Shown here piece after piece: positions 27,847-35,690 of a stretch of 64,000 nt of DNA. The position numbers and the translations under genes were made by a program. Under the pieces are notes generated by a model. The model was not told the origin of the DNA, did no database searches, and worked only from the letters and a program-made list of their open reading frames with translations. The first letter of the stretch is position 1. Each line of letters starts with the position of its first letter. The stretch covers positions 186,001 to 250,000 of the forward strand of contig JAGYIF010000001.1 of NCBI GenBank assembly GCA_018402735.1, in the 5' to 3' direction. Origin of the DNA: Pelagibacteraceae bacterium. Its GTDB lineage: Bacteria > Pseudomonadota > Alphaproteobacteria > Pelagibacterales > Pelagibacteraceae.

Positions 27847-27866
27847 TCTAAATGTTAATGTAACTT

Positions 27867-28415
27867 ATGTGGCTTAAGTTTGAAAATAGTCAATTGCCGC
27901 TCCTCACCAGAGTAATTTTATTCTTTCAAAGAAGGAAATTTGGCTTTGATCTTAATCCAACCAAGGCCTGGGGGGTGGTGCCAAGATTGATGCTTGGTAT
28001 GAATTTTTTCTTTAAGTTACTAGTAAGTAAAAGTGCTAAGATTGACTCTGGCTTAAGAACGCTTATTTCAGTCAAAATTTCACAAATTAATAACTGTGAG
28101 TTTTGCATTGATATGAACAGTCATTTATTTTTTGAAAGTAAGGGCGAAACTGAAAAAATAAACCAGTTAAAACATTGGCAGGAAAGTAATGTTTATTCAT
28201 TAAAAGAAAAGGTTGCCCTGGAATATGCAGAAACCATAACCATTACAGGTCGATCCGTTTCACAAGCATTGCAAGCAAAATTACTGGAACATTTTAAAAA
28301 AGAGGAAATCATTGAACTTACAGCAATCATTGCCTATCAAAATCTATCTAGTAAATTTAATAGTGCACTCGATATCAAGCCCAATGGATTTTGTGATATC
28401 GGCAAATCTAAATAA
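27867..28415 (+). CDS. AhpD-like / carboxymuconolactone decarboxylase family protein
   Basis: 182 aa, all-helical. The CxxC in NNCEFCIDMNSHL followed by His six residues later is the redox motif of AhpD-type peroxidase proteins. The N-terminal part (VVPRLMLGMNFFFKLL) and LKEKVALEYAETIT fit the CMD family. It probably acts in peroxide or thiol chemistry, consistent with its divergent msrB neighbour. The 3' end overlaps the glycosyltransferase gene by 8 bp, tail to tail. Confidence 0.78.
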   Translation: MWLKFENSQLPLLTRVILFFQRRKFGFDLNPTKAWGVVPRLMLGMNFFFKLLVSKSAKIDSGLRTLISVKISQINNCEFCIDMNSHLFFESKGETEKINQLKHWQESNVYSLKEKVALEYAETITITGRSVSQALQAKLLEHFKKEEIIELTAIIAYQNLSSKFNSALDIKPNGFCDIGKSK

Positions 28416-29721
28416 AACTCTTCTCATTAACTTTTAAAAAATTAAGTAATTTTTTTTGCTCAAAACTTAAACTAGTCTCACTAATAATTAATTCCTCATA
28501 AACTTTTTTCAAATCTAAAATTATATCGACATCAGTGAACACTTTTTTTGCAATTTCAATCTTGTGTAGGCACTGGGTTAAAGTCTTCATCACGGATGAA
28601 GTTGAGGAGGTAACTTTGCTCAAGCATTCAATTACCTTCTCATCATTACTGAGCATAAAGCAAAAGCCGCCATCTTTAGTTGAAAAAAAATGCGAACTTT
28701 TATCTAATTTTTTTGATAATACCTGATCTAATTCATCAACATTTAATGATGGAATATCTGATCCAAGCAGAGCAACGGTACCAACAGTCTCTAGTGAAAG
28801 TTTACTTAGATCACTCATGATCAAGTTTAGACCCTGATCATGATTAATAAATTTACCTTTATAAATATTATTAAAAGAATTTAACTTTTCTTCATCAATG
28901 CCTTTACAAACTTTAATGAAATGAATTTTTTTCCTTTGTTGTAATTGTCTCAAATTTGCATTGGTAATGTTAATAAAATTTTCATTTAATTGATTTACAA
29001 ATTTATCATTCAATGTTTTCCTCAATCTTGATTTACTCTCGGCTGAATGCGGATTTTTTATAAATACTCCAAGTGCGATGTGTTTTTTAACTTGATAAAA
29101 CTTGATTGCTTGAAGAATTGTTTTCCATAAAGTTTTTAAACTCTGATACACCCTTTTATTTTTATATTTGATGGCAGAGGTGATAATTTTTTTATTAATG
29201 ATGTTGAGTTTAATATTTAAGGATTTGATCCTCCAAATAAACTCATGATCTTCGCCCACAGATAAATTCTCATTGAATCCTCCAGCAAAGTTAAATAAAT
29301 TCTTGCTCATCAAAAAAGATTGGTCACCAAAAGGAATACCAAAGTTTTTTGTTCTAAAATTAGCTCCAGCCGCAATCCACCAACAATTTACCTGATCAAA
29401 TTCAAGTAAAAATGTACTTACAGCAAATTCATCAAGTCCCATCACATCCGGTAATTGAATGTGCTCAATATTTGAGTCTAGATGGAGAAACCATAGGTTT
29501 TTAGAAGTTGAAAGGTTTGCACCTTTATTTAAAGCCTTCGCCCTTGATGAGTTTTTTACTAAATGTAATTGATCTACTTCAAGTTTTGCTGATTTTATAA
29601 AATCATTAGTCTCATCGCTAACCATGATGATTTCACAATCTTTAAATTTTTCCCTTAGTTGTTTTATGAGTTTGAAATCATGTTCACGTCTTGCAACGGG
29701 AATGATGATGCTAAGATCCAT
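28408..29721 (-). CDS. Fusion of a family 2 glycosyltransferase and a DUF2064 (TIGR04282-like) domain
   Basis: 437 aa, two domains. Residues 1-205 are a GT-A glycosyltransferase (LSIIIPV, ALNKGANL, FLHLDSN at 79-84, GIPFGDQSFL at 128-137, GEDHEF at 156-161), like the TIGR04283 family. From residue 215 a DUF2064/TIGR04282 domain follows (GVFIKNPHSAESKSRLRK, LLGSDIPSL, KDGGFCFML), a nucleotidyltransferase-like fold. These two families are often neighbours in so-called arsenosugar-type loci; here they are one chain. Start overlaps a 52-aa ORF as TAATG. Substrate is unknown. Confidence 0.8.
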   Translation of the reverse strand: MDLSIIIPVARREHDFKLIKQLREKFKDCEIIMVSDETNDFIKSAKLEVDQLHLVKNSSRAKALNKGANLSTSKNLWFLHLDSNIEHIQLPDVMGLDEFAVSTFLLEFDQVNCWWIAAGANFRTKNFGIPFGDQSFLMSKNLFNFAGGFNENLSVGEDHEFIWRIKSLNIKLNIINKKIITSAIKYKNKRVYQSLKTLWKTILQAIKFYQVKKHIALGVFIKNPHSAESKSRLRKTLNDKFVNQLNENFINITNANLRQLQQRKKIHFIKVCKGIDEEKLNSFNNIYKGKFINHDQGLNLIMSDLSKLSLETVGTVALLGSDIPSLNVDELDQVLSKKLDKSSHFFSTKDGGFCFMLSNDEKVIECLSKVTSSTSSVMKTLTQCLHKIEIAKKVFTDVDIILDLKKVYEELIISETSLSFEQKKLLNFLKVNEKSFI

Positions 29722-29879
29722 TATTTACGAATGAATAAATCCCTTATAGTCGCAATAGCAATAAACCAATATAATCTTAACTTATTCCAAAAGCCCTTCT
29801 TTTTTCTAAGAAGATAATATTGATCAATACCACACTCGGTCTTGATGAAATTGTTAATGTTGTCTTTTGAATCTTTCAT
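29721..29879 (-). CDS. Small ORF (52 aa), unknown, coupled to the glycosyltransferase fusion
   Basis: It starts inside the last codons of the TVP38-type gene (26-bp overlap) and its TAA overlaps the ATG of the glycosyltransferase fusion by one base. It is basic and aromatic: KTECGIDQYYLLRKKKGFW, then a single hydrophobic helix (YWFIAIATIRDLF). It may be a small membrane-associated partner of its neighbours. Family not recognised; the tight coupling is the main evidence. Confidence 0.5.
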   Translation of the reverse strand: MKDSKDNINNFIKTECGIDQYYLLRKKKGFWNKLRLYWFIAIATIRDLFIRK

Positions 29880-30531
29880 AAATTTTTTTTGTTATTATAG
29901 GCAAAAGTCCAAGGGCTGAGAATGAAATAATAACTGGTACAGTTAAGATATCCTTTACATCGTTGATTTGTGCCAGCTGAACGCCTGCATTTACAAATAA
30001 AATTGTGGCAGGCAACATGCCTAATTGTGAAATCCAATAAAAGTTAGTCCACTTCATATGTGTTAAGCCAAAAGTTAGATTAATGACAAAGAATGGAAAA
30101 ATCGGACTTAAACGTAGAAACAATAAATAAAGAAGCCCTTCCTCTTTAATGCCTTGATTAATTGTACCTAAATATTTTTGATATTTTCCTTGGACATAAT
30201 CTTTAAATAAATACCTTGAAAGTAAAAAACATAATGTTGATCCTATGGTGCTAGCAAATGAAGTTAAGATAACTCCAGGCCATAAACCAAAAAACGCTCC
30301 AGCAAGCAGAGTCTTCAATACTGCAATGGGTAAAGCAAATGCAGTAACCATGATGTAGATTAGAAAGAAAATTAAATAATAAAAAAGTGGGTTTGCATTA
30401 ATAAGTAATTGTAAGTCCTCATATTTTTGTTTGATTATCTCTAAACTTAAAACATCATTATAATTAAATCCAACAATGATAATAACCAGGGCTAAAAATA
30501 AAAAAACGATGATCTTTTTATTTAACTGCAA
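29854..30531 (-). CDS. TVP38/TMEM64 family (SNARE-associated) membrane protein
   Basis: 225 aa, about six membrane segments. The core has FALPIAVLKTLLAGAFFGLWPG, ASTIGSTLCFLLSRYLFKD and LLFLRLSPIFPFFVINLTFGL, the family's re-entrant helix motifs. Eukaryotic and bacterial relatives are linked to lipid scrambling or transport. It starts with TTG at 30531 inside one copy of a 33-bp repeat, and GGAGGATCAAG just before it is a good ribosome site. Before the DUF3047 insertion it would have started only a few bases from the radical SAM stop. Confidence 0.85.
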   Translation of the reverse strand: MQLNKKIIVFLFLALVIIIVGFNYNDVLSLEIIKQKYEDLQLLINANPLFYYLIFFLIYIMVTAFALPIAVLKTLLAGAFFGLWPGVILTSFASTIGSTLCFLLSRYLFKDYVQGKYQKYLGTINQGIKEEGLLYLLFLRLSPIFPFFVINLTFGLTHMKWTNFYWISQLGMLPATILFVNAGVQLAQINDVKDILTVPVIISFSALGLLPIITKKIYERFKRQH

Positions 30532-30545
30532 CTTGATCCTCCAAG
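30513..30545. repeat. 33-bp direct repeat, left copy
   Basis: Identical over 33 bases to 31399-31431. This copy holds the ribosome site and first codons of the TVP38-type gene. Together the copies bracket 853 bp containing one GC-rich gene. Confidence 0.92.
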
Positions 30546-30688
30546 GTTATAGCTATTAACTATATGCTTAAAAAAAAGAGCAATAGTTACATTTATAATG
30601 TTAATTATAATATAAATTATAATTTTAGGTTTAAAAACTTTTAAATAATTTATATAAAATAAAAAAGATTTTGATAAACTTCAAATTT

Positions 30689-31348
30689 CTAATCAGCGGA
30701 AAACCATATATCCTTATAATAACCGCTGGATGGCAGCCCGCTATTGTCACAATCAGTCATCACAGCCACACCGTCAATGCTGGTAATATCCGCCCCGAAG
30801 AATTTTTTGAAGTCCTCACGCACGTTACGCACTTCACTCACCCATTGTCCCAGTTTTTCTGGTGGTCCGGAACGTGCGGCCACCATTATAGCCCGATCCG
30901 TGAAAGCATTAGGCCATGATGCTCCGACAGGCTGGCTATTGGCCCAGACATAATTGACAGCCTTGACCCGCCACGGGAGTAAACTATTAGGTGCATATAC
31001 GACATAAATTCTTGCTGCGTAGTCATCACCGGCTTTGGTGGTATCATTCAAGCCTGGATGCGCGCCATCAACGCGCCACGTCCAGTGTAACATCGGCGTC
31101 TTTGTCAAATCCACAGAAATCTTACGATACAAAGCTGAGGCCGTGTTCTTGCACATTGCTTGCAGCGTCATAGGAGCTGCTTTACCTATCAGTTGGTAAC
31201 TTGTATTGCCTTTGAACGAACGCTCTTCCCAATAAGACAGTTCGTCCTGCGTAAACGTTCCAATAGCCGTTCTTTTACCTGTCTCGGCCTCTACTGATAA
31301 GGCAACCGCCAAAAGTAGCATAATGGTCATCAGTAGAATTCTTTTCAT
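30689..31348 (-). CDS. DUF3047 secreted protein, GC-rich, probably acquired
   Basis: 219 aa. A signal peptide (about residues 1-21, ending VEA) precedes a DUF3047 domain: MLHWTWRVDG, GDDYAARIYVVY, YVWANSQP, SEVRNVREDF and VAVMTDCDNSG. The family is periplasmic and of unknown function. Base composition is sharply different: lines inside the gene are about 47-58% G+C against roughly a third in the neighbours, with codons such as CTG, GCG and CGC. It lies between two 33-bp direct repeats and splits the radical SAM and TVP38 genes. It looks like a recent transfer, possibly from a gammaproteobacterium. Confidence 0.88.
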   Translation of the reverse strand: MKRILLMTIMLLLAVALSVEAETGKRTAIGTFTQDELSYWEERSFKGNTSYQLIGKAAPMTLQAMCKNTASALYRKISVDLTKTPMLHWTWRVDGAHPGLNDTTKAGDDYAARIYVVYAPNSLLPWRVKAVNYVWANSQPVGASWPNAFTDRAIMVAARSGPPEKLGQWVSEVRNVREDFKKFFGADITSIDGVAVMTDCDNSGLPSSGYYKDIWFSAD

Positions 31349-31376
31349 TCAGTTATCTTTTTTATTTCAAAAAACA

Positions 31377-31405
31377 AAAAAGAAAACTGGTCTGGTTTTC
31401 TTTTT
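31377..31405. terminator. Hairpin between the radical SAM and DUF3047 genes
   Basis: Perfect 11-bp stem AAAAAGAAAAC (31377-31387) with GTTTTCTTTTT (31395-31405), 7-base loop, T-rich on either strand. It begins just after the radical SAM stop on the minus strand. Stem is mostly A-T, so strength is uncertain. Most of it belongs to the inserted segment. Confidence 0.6.
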
Positions 31406-31431
31406 ATTTAACTGCAACTTGATCCTCCAAG
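31399..31431. repeat. 33-bp direct repeat, right copy
   Basis: Identical to 30513-30545. This copy encodes the last residues of the radical SAM protein (LGGSSCS and stop) plus nine bases beyond. The position at the 3' end of a gene, restored by the repeat, resembles an integrase attachment site. Confidence 0.92.
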
Positions 31432-32310
31432 AACACAAAACTTTGAGCAATGAGGATGATTAAGATAAATTCTTTGCATAGATGATTTTAAGGATGAGCC
31501 AAGATCAAAAGCCTCATCATAAGGTAATAACGTGCAAGCAATTACCGATGGTTTTGTACTTCCTTTTTTCTTCACAATCATTCGGGATGAGGAACACATC
31601 ACAGTGTTAGGGTTTTTATTCAAGAGCGTCCAACATTCTGTTGTGATCTCAGGCGTTTCTTGTTTAGCATCCATTTCTGTAAAAGTGACAAGATCCTTCG
31701 TTGAATAAGCATCTATCGGTAATTTATTTTTTAAAATAAATTCAGCAAATACCTTTCTTGTTTCCTCCTCGCTTTCACCCCACATTAAGCGTGTGGCCAA
31801 GCTCATCTTAAACTCATTATCTTTCAACCACTTTAGTCCCTCCATCATAGGTTCGTAGCTATGAGATCCTCTAATTTCTTCGTGTTTCAATTGGTCAACA
31901 TGATCAATTGAAACCCTAAAGGTTAATCTTTCTCGGTCAATCATTAAGATTTCTGACTTTTTATTTAGCATTGGCTTCATAGCATTGGTTAATACCAATA
32001 CATCATTACCATGCTTAGCTGCATGATTTAACATCTTAGGAAATTCCTTATTTAAAAAAGGCTCACCACCAGTGAAACCTATTTCTGATACATTAAATCC
32101 TTCTTCTGTTGCCTCGTTCATGAACGTCAAATATTCGTCAAAGCTTAAATAAGAAAGACGATCATTACTTGGACTGCTTTCTATATAACAATTCTTACAA
32201 GTTAGGTTACACAAGGTTCCTGTGTTAAACCAAAGTGTTTTAAGATCTTTTGCTTCTATGAAGGCTCTTGATTTGCCGTCAGCAGTTAATGTTAAGTTAT
32301 TAAATTTCAT
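31408..32310 (-). CDS. Radical SAM protein with C-terminal cysteine cluster
   Basis: 300 aa. The cluster motif is Cys34-x3-Cys38-x2-Cys41 (CNLTCKNC), followed by FTGGEP at 79-84 for SAM binding. The C-terminus has Cys259, Cys288, Cys292 and Cys299, spaced like a SPASM/twitch auxiliary cluster, and ends GGSSCS. Such proteins modify peptides, sugars or small thiols. A 71-aa protein gene lies 45 bp upstream on the same strand and could be partner or substrate. The downstream TVP38 and glycosyltransferase genes were probably in the same operon before the DUF3047 gene was inserted. It is not close to ArsS by motif. Confidence 0.82.
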   Translation of the reverse strand: MKFNNLTLTADGKSRAFIEAKDLKTLWFNTGTLCNLTCKNCYIESSPSNDRLSYLSFDEYLTFMNEATEEGFNVSEIGFTGGEPFLNKEFPKMLNHAAKHGNDVLVLTNAMKPMLNKKSEILMIDRERLTFRVSIDHVDQLKHEEIRGSHSYEPMMEGLKWLKDNEFKMSLATRLMWGESEEETRKVFAEFILKNKLPIDAYSTKDLVTFTEMDAKQETPEITTECWTLLNKNPNTVMCSSSRMIVKKKGSTKPSVIACTLLPYDEAFDLGSSLKSSMQRIYLNHPHCSKFCVLGGSSCS

Positions 32311-32355
32311 TTTAATTCATAATAAACTAAAACATGCATCCAATTCACAGCAGGC

Positions 32356-32571
32356 TCAACTATAGATAGCTTGGCAGTCCTGCTTACTACCGCTTGAAAT
32401 AAAGCGAAGATGCCAATGTAAAGTTTCTTCTTCTGATAATGTGGTTGTTTTTGCAAAACCCATTGCTTTGGTCTGACTGATGACAAACTTACTTACGTAA
32501 CCAGCCAACTCTTCTTCGCTCATTCTAGCTTCTTTTTGAAAGTTTTTGCCTACTATTCTAACTTCAAACAT
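32356..32571 (-). CDS. Small protein (71 aa) upstream of the radical SAM gene, unknown
   Basis: It begins MFEVRIVGKNFQKEARMSEE and ends with SGSKQDCQAIYS. Predicted by eye: a strand, two helices (SEEELAGYVSKFVISQTKAMG), then a strand (HWHLRFI) and a flexible tail with one cysteine. It looks like a small folded protein. The position, 45 bp before a radical SAM gene on the same strand, makes it a candidate partner or modified substrate of that enzyme, but no known precursor motif is seen. Family not recognised. Confidence 0.65.
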   Translation of the reverse strand: MFEVRIVGKNFQKEARMSEEELAGYVSKFVISQTKAMGFAKTTTLSEEETLHWHLRFISSGSKQDCQAIYS

Positions 32572-32608
32572 AACAATATCTTATCATTAAAAGCCTAGAT
32601 TTAATTTT

Positions 32609-32761
32609 TTATTCCCACAATATGCAGGCTAATATAAAGCCAGTCCCAAAGGTGTATAGTGCAATTTTAAGATATTTGTCTTGCTGAGTTGCTTTTTTTT
32701 TAGCAAATGCCATGCCAAGCATAAGACTGCCCATTAATAACAACAATTGCTGAGGCGTCAT
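32609..32761 (-). CDS. Small ORF (50 aa) with two hydrophobic segments
   Basis: The ATG lies 12 bases after the carbonic anhydrase stop. It encodes MTPQQLLLLMGSLMLGMAFA, a polar loop (KKKATQQDKY) and a second hydrophobic segment (IALYTFGTGFILACILW): a likely two-helix membrane hairpin. It fills most of an otherwise empty 202-bp gap. Family not recognised. Confidence 0.5.
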   Translation of the reverse strand: MTPQQLLLLMGSLMLGMAFAKKKATQQDKYLKIALYTFGTGFILACILWE

Positions 32762-32773
32762 GAATGATGCTGA

Positions 32774-33298
32774 TTAATTTTTTTGTTCCTTGGCTTCTGC
32801 TTCGTAACGTATAGAATTGTGAACATATCTTTGTGCATTCTCATAAATAGCTTTAATTTCAGCATCGGTCACCTCTCTAACTACTTTGCCTGGAGAGCCC
32901 ATGACCAAAGATCGTTCTGGTATTTTTTTACCTTCAGTAATTAAAGAATTGGCGCCAATGATAGAATTTTTTCCAATATGAGCGCCATTTAAAATAGTAG
33001 CTCCCATGCCAATTAAAGAATCGTCCTCTATCGTGCAACCATGTAAAATGACAGAGTGACCAACCGTTATACCTTTGCCAATAATTAGTTTGCAGCCTCT
33101 GTCTGTATGTAGCACGCTATTATCTTGAACGTTTGTTCCTTCATCAATAGTAATTGTTTCAATATCTCCTCGCAATACTGCTCCATACCAAATATTTACA
33201 TTGTTTTGTAAAATCACATCACCAGTTACAATCGCAGAAGGAGCAACCCAAACTCTGCCGTGCATTTTTACTTTAATGTCACCTAAAGAATAAATCAT
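32774..33298 (-). CDS. Gamma carbonic anhydrase-like hexapeptide-repeat protein
   Basis: 174 aa of left-handed beta-helix repeats (I-x-G-x and related). The three zinc histidines of gamma carbonic anhydrases fit VLHTD and VGHSVILHG. WVAPSAIVTGDV near the start and NIWYGAVLRGD are typical of the YrdA/PaaY group. Some members hydrate CO2, others have unknown roles. It starts at an ATG facing the glycosyltransferase gene across 113 bp. Confidence 0.85.
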   Translation of the reverse strand: MIYSLGDIKVKMHGRVWVAPSAIVTGDVILQNNVNIWYGAVLRGDIETITIDEGTNVQDNSVLHTDRGCKLIIGKGITVGHSVILHGCTIEDDSLIGMGATILNGAHIGKNSIIGANSLITEGKKIPERSLVMGSPGKVVREVTDAEIKAIYENAQRYVHNSIRYEAEAKEQKN

Positions 33299-33411
33299 GT
33301 TACCTTCATAACAAAATTTATAGTATTTAGTAAATAAAATGTTCCTAGATAAATATCTTTAATCAAATGAACAGTTTGTTAGTATAAACTTCAGTATTAA
33401 ATGAGAGTTAC

Positions 33412-34506
33412 ATGTTTGTTATAGTTACAAGAAATTTTCCTCCAAGTATTGGCGGTATGCAATCATTAATGGGAGATCTTGCATTAAATTTTTCAGAACA
33501 TGGTCCTGTTAAAGTGTTCGCTGATGCGGATGATGAATCAGATGATTTTGATAAAAAACAACCCTACTCCATCGAGAGGATTGGAGGAATTAAACTTCTA
33601 CAAAAATATAGAAAAAATAATCAGGTAGAGTTATTTTGTTCTGGACATAAAGGAATTCGGGCAATCATTTCAGATCATTGGAAAAGTATAGAAAAAATAT
33701 CACATAATATTTGTGCGCAAATTCCAACCTTATGCCTAATCCATGGTAAAGAAATTAATCATACGAAAGGATCTTTGTCTAATACAAGGATGTTATCGAG
33801 TTTAAAAAAGGCTACGTACGTTATTGCTAATTCAGAATTCACAAGAAAACTAGCAATCTCTAAAGGAGTGAAGGCTAATAAGATAAAAGTTATCAATCCT
33901 GGAATTTTTCCACCAAAAAAAATATCCAAAAAAATAATAACAAAAGCAGCTAACATTTTTGGAAAAAGTAGTCCTAAACTGATCTCGGTTACAAGATTAG
34001 TGAAACGTAAAGGACTTCATTCTGTAATTTTGTCCTTAAAAAACTTACAAGCTATGTACCCTAATTTTTTGTATGTGATTTTAGGATCGGGCGAACAAGC
34101 AGACCAATTACAGTCTTTAACCAACAATATGGGTTTAGAAAACAATATTCTTTTTTTAGAAAAAACAAGTGTAGAACTTAAAAATGCATTGCTTAGTGAG
34201 TCTGATATTTTCTTAATGCCATCAATTCAAGATGGTGCCTCGGTGGAAGGTTTTGGTATATCTTTTCTTGAGGCATCCATGTTTAAAACAGCATGTATTG
34301 GCGGAAAGATTGGCGGCGCATCAGATATTATCAAACATGGCGTTACAGGATTTTTGTGTGATGGTGAAGACCAGGCCGATATATATGACTCTCTAGTTAT
34401 GATGATGAAGAAAGAGCTATATAAAAAAATGGGTGTTGCTGCGCAAGCGTACTCAAAAAACTTTCTTTGGAAAATACAAATTAAAAAATATTTAAAACTA
34501 ATCTAA
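33412..34506 (+). CDS. Family 4 glycosyltransferase
   Basis: 364 aa with the GT-B fold. N-terminal FPPSIGGMQSLMGDL is the acceptor-side loop; VTRLVKRKGL and the EGFGISFLEASMFKTACIGG motif (E-x7-E) are the donor-side hallmarks. It probably builds a cell-surface glycan or lipopolysaccharide core, along with the GT9 enzyme at 34738. Donor and acceptor cannot be named. It is followed after 18 bp by a small membrane protein gene. Confidence 0.88.
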   Translation: MFVIVTRNFPPSIGGMQSLMGDLALNFSEHGPVKVFADADDESDDFDKKQPYSIERIGGIKLLQKYRKNNQVELFCSGHKGIRAIISDHWKSIEKISHNICAQIPTLCLIHGKEINHTKGSLSNTRMLSSLKKATYVIANSEFTRKLAISKGVKANKIKVINPGIFPPKKISKKIITKAANIFGKSSPKLISVTRLVKRKGLHSVILSLKNLQAMYPNFLYVILGSGEQADQLQSLTNNMGLENNILFLEKTSVELKNALLSESDIFLMPSIQDGASVEGFGISFLEASMFKTACIGGKIGGASDIIKHGVTGFLCDGEDQADIYDSLVMMMKKELYKKMGVAAQAYSKNFLWKIQIKKYLKLI

Positions 34507-34524
34507 TCAACAAAGGAGATCATT

Positions 34525-34749
34525 ATGCAATTTATTAAACAATACCTAAAATGGATCAGTACCGGTCTAGTTTTGGTTGGAATTTTACTAACTAATTTAA
34601 ATATCTACCCTATTAACATTTTCTTTCATGGATTGGGTGTTGTGGGATGGACTATTTCTGGCATCATGCATAAAGATAAAGCTATTATTACTAATTTTGG
34701 ACTGCAAATACCTTTGTTTGCGGTAGGTTTTGCAAAATTAATTTTTTAA
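34525..34749 (+). CDS. Small membrane protein, DUF6552-like
   Basis: 74 aa, three hydrophobic stretches: WISTGLVLVGILLTNL, IFFHGLGVVGWTISGIM and FGLQIPLFAVGFAKL. The pattern of N-I-Y-P-I-N then a G-x-x-G-W helix and H-K-D-K-A-I resembles DUF6552 of marine alphaproteobacteria. A strong AAAGGAGAT ribosome site stands before the ATG. Function unknown. It overlaps the convergent GT9 gene by 12 bp. Confidence 0.65.
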   Translation: MQFIKQYLKWISTGLVLVGILLTNLNIYPINIFFHGLGVVGWTISGIMHKDKAIITNFGLQIPLFAVGFAKLIF

Positions 34750-35661
34750 TAAAGATTCAACTTCTTTAAAAACTGTATCTACTGATAAATTTTTAAGATC
34801 TTCGCTTACGATTGCTTTAAAGGATTTAGTTTCAATACTCGTCTTTTTGGGCGATGTATGACTTCCAAATAAAACAATACCTTTTGCTCCTACATGAGCT
34901 GCAATATGAGCGGGTCCGGTATCGTTTGCTATGACTAATTCCGCCCTCTTAATAACTTTTGTAAGTTGGGCAAAGTTTGTTGGCTTATCTCCATCTAGGA
35001 CAGCTGTAATATTTAATTTATTAGCTTGCTCTATTTCGCCAGGACCAGGTGCAACTACAATATCCCACTCTGGAAAATTCCATTTAATCTTTTGAATAAG
35101 TTCTGGATAATAAGGCCAACGCTTATGGATTAATTGAAAGGAAGAAAAAGGAGCAATAAAAATATATTTCTTCAAATGATTAATGGAGAAATTCTTATCT
35201 ACCGCCCAAGTAAAATCTGGTGCTAAAGTGTTATTACTTGAAATTCCTGTTCGATCTAACTGAACTTTAAATCGCTCTAATACTCCGTCTTGATCAAAAT
35301 CTTTTTTATGTTCATCTTTTTTTAAGATTGTACTAGTTGATGACCAATTCTTAATACCAAATAAATATTTTCTATAAAATTCTGTACGTGATGAATTTTG
35401 TAGATCTATCACTTGAGAAAACGATCCTTTTTCAATTATAATTTTTAAATCCAGCAGATAAAAAACATTCCAGCGAGGCCTTCTCTGATCAACTATCACT
35501 TCATCTACATAAGGACATTGCTTAAATAAATTTTCGTAAGGTCTGGTGGTAAGAATGGTAATCTTATCTTCTTTGTAATGATTTCTAATGTCTTTTAAAA
35601 CGCCAGAGATTTGAACAATATCTCCTAAAGAGCCGTGTTTAATTATTAAAATATTTGACAT
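34738..35661 (-). CDS. Family 9 glycosyltransferase (heptosyltransferase-like)
   Basis: 307 aa. KHGSLGDIVQISGVL at the N-terminus and ANDTGPAHIAAHVGAKGIVLFG in the C-terminal half are the two GT9 marks. Family members add heptose to lipid A core in the cytoplasm. The acceptor here is not determinable. It is divergent from the DUF6165 gene, 29 bp between starts. Confidence 0.9.
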   Translation of the reverse strand: MSNILIIKHGSLGDIVQISGVLKDIRNHYKEDKITILTTRPYENLFKQCPYVDEVIVDQRRPRWNVFYLLDLKIIIEKGSFSQVIDLQNSSRTEFYRKYLFGIKNWSSTSTILKKDEHKKDFDQDGVLERFKVQLDRTGISSNNTLAPDFTWAVDKNFSINHLKKYIFIAPFSSFQLIHKRWPYYPELIQKIKWNFPEWDIVVAPGPGEIEQANKLNITAVLDGDKPTNFAQLTKVIKRAELVIANDTGPAHIAAHVGAKGIVLFGSHTSPKKTSIETKSFKAIVSEDLKNLSVDTVFKEVESLLKN

Positions 35662-35690
35662 AAAGTGGCAATAAAATAACTAATAACAGC

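Noticed and set aside
30546-31398. Insertion sequence or transposon
   Set aside because: No transposase, no terminal inverted repeats; only direct repeats and one DUF3047 gene are visible.
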